Program-made: the position numbers and the translations under genes
Part shown: piece by piece, positions 58,996-64,000 of the stretch
How the letters are laid out: each line of letters opens with the position of its first letter
Numbering within the stretch: position 1 is the stretch's first letter
Assembly (NCBI RefSeq): GCF_001676875.1
Contig: NZ_JYKA01000023.1
Location: 1-64,000, forward strand
Length of the DNA stretch: 64,000 nt
DNA from: Chromobacterium subtsugae
GTDB lineage: Bacteria; Pseudomonadota; Gammaproteobacteria; Burkholderiales; Chromobacteriaceae
Reading direction: 5' to 3'
Notes under the pieces: model-generated
The model's database searches: none
Seen by the model: the letters and a program-made list of their open reading frames with translations, nothing else
Told to the model about the DNA's origin: nothing

Positions 58996-60269
58996 TGTCG
59001 TGCTTTCATTCGTAAATCCTGCATCACCGCTGCCGCCGCGGCCACCCCGCTGCGCGCCGCGCCTTCCAGCGTGGCCGGGTAATCGGGACATGCCCAATCG
59101 CCGGCCAGATAAATTCCTTCCGCGCCGCTGCGGACCGTTGCCCGCCGCAAACCCACCGCGCTGGCGAAAGTGGCGCGTTTTTCCACTATCACCTTGCATT
59201 CGATCGGCTGTTCCAAATGAGGCGCCAGCCGACGCACGTCGTCCAGCACCGCGCGCACCAGTTCGTCCTGCTCCGGCAGCGCCGGCGGCGCGCTGAGCAC
59301 CGCCGCCACCAGGCCGGCCTCTCCGCACAGCGCCTCGCGGTCGAACAGCCAGTCGGCCGCGCCGCCGCGCACGCCCATCATCGGCGCCGGCAGGCGCGGC
59401 GAAGCCGCGAAGCGCAGGTAGACGGTGACGATGGGACAGTAGCGGTAATCCTGCAACTGCGCCCGCAAGCGCGGCTCGTCCAGCAAAGCGGCCGCATGGT
59501 AGGGAGCCGCGGCCAACACCACGGCGTCGTACGCCTCGCCATCCACCAGCAGCCTGCCCGCCTCCCGCGACAACCGGCGCACCCGGCTGCCCAGACGCAA
59601 GTCCGCTCCCTGGCCGGCCAGCCAGCGCCAAGCGGGCTCGGGAAACAGCGCCGACAGGTGGCGCGCCGGCAGCAGCAGGTCGCTGGCCGCGCGGCGCGCG
59701 CCCAAGCTGTCTCGCAGCACGGTCGCCAGCACCTGCATCGATGCCTGCTCCGGCGGCGTGTTCAGCGCCGACAACACCAGCGGACGCCAGAATTCGCGCA
59801 GCGCCTCCTCCTGCTGGCCGTGGTCGCGCAGCCAGTCGGCCACCGCGCAGTCCTGGGGCAAGCGATAAGCGGCGGCGCGCAAACCCAGCAGCGCCCGCGC
59901 CAGCTGCCATTTGGCCGACCAGCCCAGGCCGCGCGCCGCCAGCAGGCCGGCTGCCAGGTGCAGCGGCGCCGGCCAGCGCGGGCAGCGCATGTCCACCCCG
60001 CCCTCGCGCCGCCACTGCAGCGGCAGGCGGCGCAGCAGGCTTTCGGGCTCGGCCCCCACCCGCCGCATCAGGCGCAGGCATTCTGCATAAGCGCCCAAGA
60101 GAATGTGCTGACCATTGTCAAACCTGTCGCCATCCGTGCCGACCTGGCGCGCGCGGCCGCCGGGTTCGCGTCCGGCTTCCAGCACGGTGAGGTCCGCCTC
60201 TCCGGCCAGCTCCACCGCGGCGGCCAGGCCGGCCCAGCCGGCCCCCACCACCGCCACCCTGGGCTTCAC
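58992..60269 (-). CDS. hpnE: Hydroxysqualene dehydroxylase
   Basis: A 425-residue FAD-dependent amine oxidase/desaturase-fold protein. It begins VKPRVAVVGAGWAGLAAAVELAG with the dinucleotide-binding G-x-G-x2-G. DRFDNGQHILLGAYAECLRLM and the C-terminal GIYLAGDWACPDYPATLEGAARSG are typical of HpnE. It reduces hydroxysqualene to squalene. The GTG start at 60269 overlaps the hpnD stop (GTGA), and the stop overlaps the SDR ATG, so four genes are chained. Confidence 0.93.
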   Translation of the reverse strand: MKPRVAVVGAGWAGLAAAVELAGEADLTVLEAGREPGGRARQVGTDGDRFDNGQHILLGAYAECLRLMRRVGAEPESLLRRLPLQWRREGGVDMRCPRWPAPLHLAAGLLAARGLGWSAKWQLARALLGLRAAAYRLPQDCAVADWLRDHGQQEEALREFWRPLVLSALNTPPEQASMQVLATVLRDSLGARRAASDLLLPARHLSALFPEPAWRWLAGQGADLRLGSRVRRLSREAGRLLVDGEAYDAVVLAAAPYHAAALLDEPRLRAQLQDYRYCPIVTVYLRFAASPRLPAPMMGVRGGAADWLFDREALCGEAGLVAAVLSAPPALPEQDELVRAVLDDVRRLAPHLEQPIECKVIVEKRATFASAVGLRRATVRSGAEGIYLAGDWACPDYPATLEGAARSGVAAAAAVMQDLRMKARQ

Positions 60270-61111
60270 GGCCGGTAGCCGAGAGTCCAGGTTTTCCAGG
60301 CCAGCCACAATTTGCGGCCAGTGCCCAGCGACAAGCGCTGGTTCAGCACCTTGGCCGGGCCGTCCTGCTGGATTTCCCGCAGCGTGGCGCGGTAGATGGC
60401 GGCCATCAAGAGGCCCGGCCGCTGCGACTTGCGATCCGCCGCCGGCAGCAGCTCCCATGCCTTGCGGTAGTGCTCCTCGGCGCGCTCGATCTGGAAGGCC
60501 ATCAATTGCTTGAACGCCTCGCTTTCCTCGTAATGCAGGATATCCATCGCCGGGCAGTTGAAGCGCTGCAGCTCCTCCATCGGCAGGTAGATGCGGTCGC
60601 GGCGCGCGTCCTCGCCGACGTCGCGGATGATGTTGGTCAGCTGGAAGGCCACGCCCAACTCATGCGCATACTCCAACGTACGCTCGTCGCTATAGCCGAA
60701 GATGCGCGCCGCCAGCTGGCCCACCACGCCCGCCACCCGGTGGCAATACAGCAGCAGGTCCTGGAAACGCTGGTAACGCACCATGGACAGGTCCATCTCC
60801 ATGCCGTCGATGATTTCCTCCAGTTGCTCGCGCGGCAGCTGGAAGGCGGACAGATGCGGCAGCAACGCGCGCATCACCGGATGATCGGCCTCGCCCTGGT
60901 AGGCCCGGCCCACCTGGCCGCGCCACCAGGCCAGCTTGGCCTGCGCCACGCCCAGGTCGTGGCACTCGTCCACCGCGTCGTCCACCTCGCGGCAAAAGGC
61001 GTACAGCGCGGTGATGGCGCTGCGCCGCTCGGCCGGCAGAAAGCGGAAGCTGTAATAGAAACTGGAGCCGCTGGCCGCGGCCTTGTCCTCGCAATACTGA
61101 TCGGGCGTCAC
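60266..61111 (-). CDS. hpnD: Presqualene diphosphate synthase
   Basis: A 281-residue squalene/phytoene-synthase-fold protein. The two aspartate-rich motifs are CREVDDAVDE (about 40-49) and IIRDVGEDARRDRIYLP (about 153-169), with YCHRVAGVVG between. It condenses two farnesyl diphosphates to presqualene diphosphate. The GTG at 61111, with AGGAG six bases before it, is the likely start. It follows hpnC after 67 bases that hold a strong GC hairpin (61131-61153). Confidence 0.94.
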   Translation of the reverse strand: MTPDQYCEDKAAASGSSFYYSFRFLPAERRSAITALYAFCREVDDAVDECHDLGVAQAKLAWWRGQVGRAYQGEADHPVMRALLPHLSAFQLPREQLEEIIDGMEMDLSMVRYQRFQDLLLYCHRVAGVVGQLAARIFGYSDERTLEYAHELGVAFQLTNIIRDVGEDARRDRIYLPMEELQRFNCPAMDILHYEESEAFKQLMAFQIERAEEHYRKAWELLPAADRKSQRPGLLMAAIYRATLREIQQDGPAKVLNQRLSLGTGRKLWLAWKTWTLGYRP

Positions 61112-61178
61112 ACGCCTCTCCTATGCTGCCGCCGGCGCCGCCCGGGCGCCGGCAAGATTTCCATCGCGGGCGCCGGCC

Positions 61179-61991
61179 TCATACGGCCCGGCATGCCCGC
61201 CACATCATGTATATCCAATCCAGGCCGTTCAGCTTGGGCCGCTGCCTGAACACGTCGCCGCCCGAGGCGTGCAGCTTCTTCAGGATGCGCTCGCCGCCCA
61301 GGATGATCAGCCGCAGCTCCAGTCCCAGGCGCCCCTGCAGCGTGCGGCCCAGCGGCGCGCCGGCCTGCAGCATCTTGCGGGCGCGCTCCACCTGGTACAG
61401 CATCATGCCGCGCCAGGCGTCGTCGCACTGGCCGGCCTCGATCCGTCCTTCGTCCAGCCGGAAGCGCGCCAGGTCGTCCTGCGGCAGGTAGACCCGGCCT
61501 TTTTGCCAATCCACCGCCACGTCCTGCCAGAAATTGATCAACTGCAGCGCGGTGCAGATGCCGTCCGACTGGGCCAGGCTGCGCGCGTCGTCGACGCCGT
61601 ACAGCGCCAGCATCAGCCTTCCCACCGGATTGGCGGAGCGGCGGCAGTAATCGACCAGCTCGGCGAAGCTCTGGTAGCGCGTCTTGACCACATCCTGGCG
61701 AAAAGCCGACAGCAGGTCGTGAAACGGCTGAAACGGCAGCCCATGCGCGGCGATCGCCGCCGCCAGCGGCCGCATCAGTTCGATCTGCGGCTCCGCGCCG
61801 GCCTCGATCCGCGCCAAATCGGCGGACAGCCGGTCCAGTTCGGCCAGCCGCGCGGCCGCGTCGGCGTCGCCCTCGTCCGCCACATCGTCGGCGTAGCGCG
61901 CGAAATGATAGATCGCATGCACCGCCCGCCGCATCCGGCGCGGCAGCAGCAGCGAACCTACCGGAAAATTCTCGTAATGACCAACCGACAT
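61179..61991 (-). CDS. hpnC: Hydroxysqualene synthase
   Basis: A 270-residue paralogue of HpnD that converts presqualene diphosphate to hydroxysqualene. It starts MSVGHYENFPVGSLLLPRRM, a typical HpnC beginning. The aspartate motifs are FARYADDVADEGD (about 29-41) and NFWQDVAVDWQKGRVYLP. With HpnD and HpnE it makes squalene, the hopanoid precursor; the squalene-hopene cyclase is not in this window. It is the first gene of the minus-strand run and divergent from tRNA-Ala. Confidence 0.94.
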   Translation of the reverse strand: MSVGHYENFPVGSLLLPRRMRRAVHAIYHFARYADDVADEGDADAAARLAELDRLSADLARIEAGAEPQIELMRPLAAAIAAHGLPFQPFHDLLSAFRQDVVKTRYQSFAELVDYCRRSANPVGRLMLALYGVDDARSLAQSDGICTALQLINFWQDVAVDWQKGRVYLPQDDLARFRLDEGRIEAGQCDDAWRGMMLYQVERARKMLQAGAPLGRTLQGRLGLELRLIILGGERILKKLHASGGDVFRQRPKLNGLDWIYMMWRACRAV

Positions 61992-62142
61992 CCGCGCCTT
62001 CCCGCCCTCATCCAGACTGCCGATTATAACCGAGCGCCCGCCCAGCCACAGCGTCCTGAGGCCTGACAATGCCATGCGCGCATGTCCTCAGCCATGCCAA
62101 TCGTCGCGGCGCGGGAAATTTCACGTTTTGCGCCGCCCCGGG

Positions 62143-62171
62143 TTTACAAGCGCCCGTCGGCGACATATACT
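62143..62171 (+). promoter_or_regulatory. Stable-RNA promoter of tRNA-Ala
   Basis: TTTACA (62143-62148) and TATACT (62166-62171) are exactly 17 bases apart. A GC-rich discriminator (CGCTCCCAC) follows, as in promoters under growth-rate and ppGpp control. The start of transcription would be near 62178, about 19 bases before the tRNA. Confidence 0.8.
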
Positions 62172-62196
62172 CGCTCCCACTGTGAATGCAGCGCAT

Positions 62197-62272
<76 letters not shown>

Positions 62273-62327
62273 AAACCTGCTTCACACGCCGCCAGACGGC
62301 CCGCCCTTCCCAGGCGGACAAAAAAAC

Positions 62328-62350
62328 AGCCCGCGCAAGCGGGCTTTTTT
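62328..62350 (+). terminator. Terminator after tRNA-Ala
   Basis: A 7-base-pair stem AGCCCGC / GCGGGCT with a GCAA loop ends in six T (62345-62350). Six A upstream make it potentially bidirectional. Confidence 0.9.
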
Positions 62351-62464
62351 CATTCCTTTCGCCCACACGCCCCGCGTCGCAAATTCCCCGATCATAACTA
62401 TGATCAATTTAAGCCGGGCGCGCGCCCGCGCCGGTCCCACCCAACCGTTGCGACGACATTCGCC

Positions 62465-64000
62465 ATGACGAGCAAGCCCCACCTCTCCTCGGCCGCGCGC
62501 TGGGCGGCGGCCACGCTGCTGCTGGCGCTGGCGCTGACCACGCTGGCCTGCCGGCAGATCGAGCAGCGCAATGCCGAAACGTTGCGCCAGGCCGCCAGCC
62601 AGCAGGCGCAACGAGCGCTCTCCGCCATCGTCGAGCGGCTGCAGCGCTACGCCTATGGCCTGCGCGGCGCCCGCGGCGCGGTAGTCGCCGCCGGCGACGG
62701 CCCCCACGCTCAGGAAGCCTTCCACCGCTACAGCCTGAGCCGGGAGCTGCCGCGCGAATTTCCCGGCGCGCGCGGCTTCGGCTTCGTCAGGCGGGTGCCG
62801 GAAACCGAACTGAAAGCCTTCGCCGCCGCCATGCGCGCCGCCACCGGCTTTTCCGTTCACCAGTTCCAGCCTTACCGCGCCGAGCACGCCATCATCCAGT
62901 TCATCGAACCGCTGGCCGCCAACCGCCAGGCCGTCGGCCTGGATATCGCCTCCGACCCCGACCGCCGCGCCGCCGCCCAGGAGGCGGTCGATAGCGGCGA
63001 GGCGCGCATCAGCGCGCCGGTCACGCTGCTGCAGGCGCCGCGCCTCAGCAAACAGGGCTTTCTCATCCTGATGCCTATCTACCGCGACATCCTCACGCCG
63101 GCCAGCCTGGCCGAACGTCGCGCGCAGGCGCTAGGCTGGAGCTACACCCCGGTGGTGATGCCCGAAGTGCTGGCCGGCCTGGAGCAGGATCCGCAGGACG
63201 GCTGGGTGGAGCTGAGCGACGCCACCAATCCGGCCAATCCGCTCGGCTTCTTCCGCAGCTACGCCTCAGGCTCGGCCGAAGCCGCCGTCGCCACCCAATC
63301 GGCGCCGATTTTCGGCCGCGTCTGGCGCCTGACCTTCCACGCCAGCCCCGCCTTCGCCGACAGCCTGCAGCTGCCGCCAACGCGGCTGCTCAACCTGGGC
63401 AGCTTGCTGTTCAGCCTGTTCTGCGCCGCGCTGGCCTATGCCTGGCGCAGCGAAATGCTGTCGCGCAAGCGGCTGCTGGACGCGAGAATGACCTCGCCAC
63501 CATTGTCGAAAGCTCGATCGACGCCATCATCGGCAAGACGCTGGACGGCATCGTGATCAGCTGGAACAAGGGCGCGCAGGAGATGTTCGGCTACCACGCC
63601 GGCGAAGCCCTCGGCCGCTCGCTATGGCAATTGATCGTTCCGGAGGACAAGGAGCGCGAAGAGCACGACATCCTGTCCCGCATCGCCCGCGGCGAGCGCA
63701 TCGCCCATTTCCAGACGGTGCGCCGCCGCAAGGATGGCAGCCTGATCGACGTGGCGGTGTCGGTGGCGCCGATCTACGGCGACAACGGCGCGGTGATTGG
63801 CGCGGCCAAGACGGTGCGCGACATCACCCGGCAAAAAGCGATGGAAGCGGAGCTGCTGGCGCTGAATACCAGGCTGGAAGAACAAGTGGCGGAACGCACC
63901 TTGCAACTGGAAGGCGCTCGCCGCGACCTGCGCACGGTGCTGGACTCGGTGCCCTCGATGATAGGCTACTGGGACAAGAATCTGGTGAACCGGGTGGCCA
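62465..64000 (+). pseudogene. CHASE/PAS signalling protein gene interrupted by a -1 frameshift (partial at right edge)
   Basis: The first frame (62465-63556) encodes MTSKPHLSSAARWAAATLLLALALTTLAC, a membrane anchor, then a periplasmic CHASE domain (GARGFGFVRRVPETELK) and a second helix (LLFSLFCAALAYAW). After SRKRLLDA (about 63483) the sense continues in another frame: ENDLATIVESSIDAIIGKTLDG at 63484, a PAS domain ending GAAKTVRDITRQKAME, a coiled coil and a second PAS (DSVPSMIGYWDK) running off the edge. One missing base near 63482-63486 would rejoin them. An output domain such as GGDEF probably lies beyond. It may be a true mutation or a sequence error. Confidence 0.85.

Noticed and set aside
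61131-61153. The GC hairpin between hpnC and hpnD as a terminator
   Set aside because: It has no T-tract on the minus strand and sits inside a coupled gene run; at most it stabilises the message.

Overview
The window is GC-rich chromosomal DNA, densely packed with genes, from a Gram-negative bacterium. It carries lipopolysaccharide export genes (lptF, lptG), lipoprotein sorting genes (lolC, lolD), GlnD, HolC, RadA and a GH18 chitinase. There is also a three-gene set for squalene synthesis (hpnC, hpnD, hpnE). Together with the codon bias this fits a betaproteobacterium of the Neisseriales, most likely Chromobacterium or a close relative. That assignment is recognition and inference; no rRNA is present to confirm it. 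I see no prophage, insertion sequence, CRISPR array or defence island.

Layout. 1-2.9 kb (minus): pepA, holC and an acidic hypothetical protein that runs off the left edge. 3-7.8 kb (plus): lptF-lptG-glnD. 7.9-9.8 kb (plus): acetyltransferase, alpha/beta hydrolase and a MaoC-like gene with a palindromic operator. 9.9-14 kb: guaC with a structured leader, an orphan ParA-like ATPase, a HAD phosphatase, a DHH phosphoesterase and an IMPACT protein. 14.1-19.4 kb (plus): NfeD/SPFH pair, yciB-yciI-bolA, then three consecutive parvulin-type prolyl isomerases. 19.4-25.1 kb: secreted chitinase, S41-like protein, then a DsbA-like and a degenerate metallo-beta-lactamase protein divergent from a LysR regulator. 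25.3-29.6 kb (plus): class II amidotransferase, cNMP/CBS/DUF294 protein and exonuclease, then a low-complexity His-rich protein behind a sigma-54-type promoter.

29.6-38.4 kb: solute-binding-like protein, small membrane protein, DUF3313-like protein, a CYTH-GNAT fusion, a GNAT and a very large six-PAS GGDEF-EAL protein. 38.4-42.2 kb: PaiB-like protein, then a gluconate module (LacI-type regulator, two identical operators, gntK, MFS carrier). 42.4-53.4 kb: phosphoesterase and cupredoxin; mscS, an orphan response regulator and nudB; lolC-lolD; NlpC/P60 hydrolase; UbiB-family kinase; EF-hand-like protein; solute-binding protein; and a DUF2325 gene under a perfect Fur box. 53.4-62 kb (minus): rlmF and a helical-repeat protein, preceded by a tightly spaced run hpnC-hpnD-hpnE-SDR-lipoprotein-radA-ECF sigma-anti-sigma. 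62.2-64 kb (plus): tRNA-Ala(GGC) and a CHASE/PAS signalling gene that carries a one-base frameshift and runs off the right edge.

The main themes are envelope biogenesis (Lpt, Lol, squalene/hopanoid precursors, periplasmic folding), nitrogen and cyclic-di-GMP signalling, and chitin and sugar-acid use. The most unusual points are the frameshifted sensor gene, the gntK start codon buried in its operator, the guaC leader, the sigma-54-driven His-rich protein, and several enzymes that have lost family catalytic residues.
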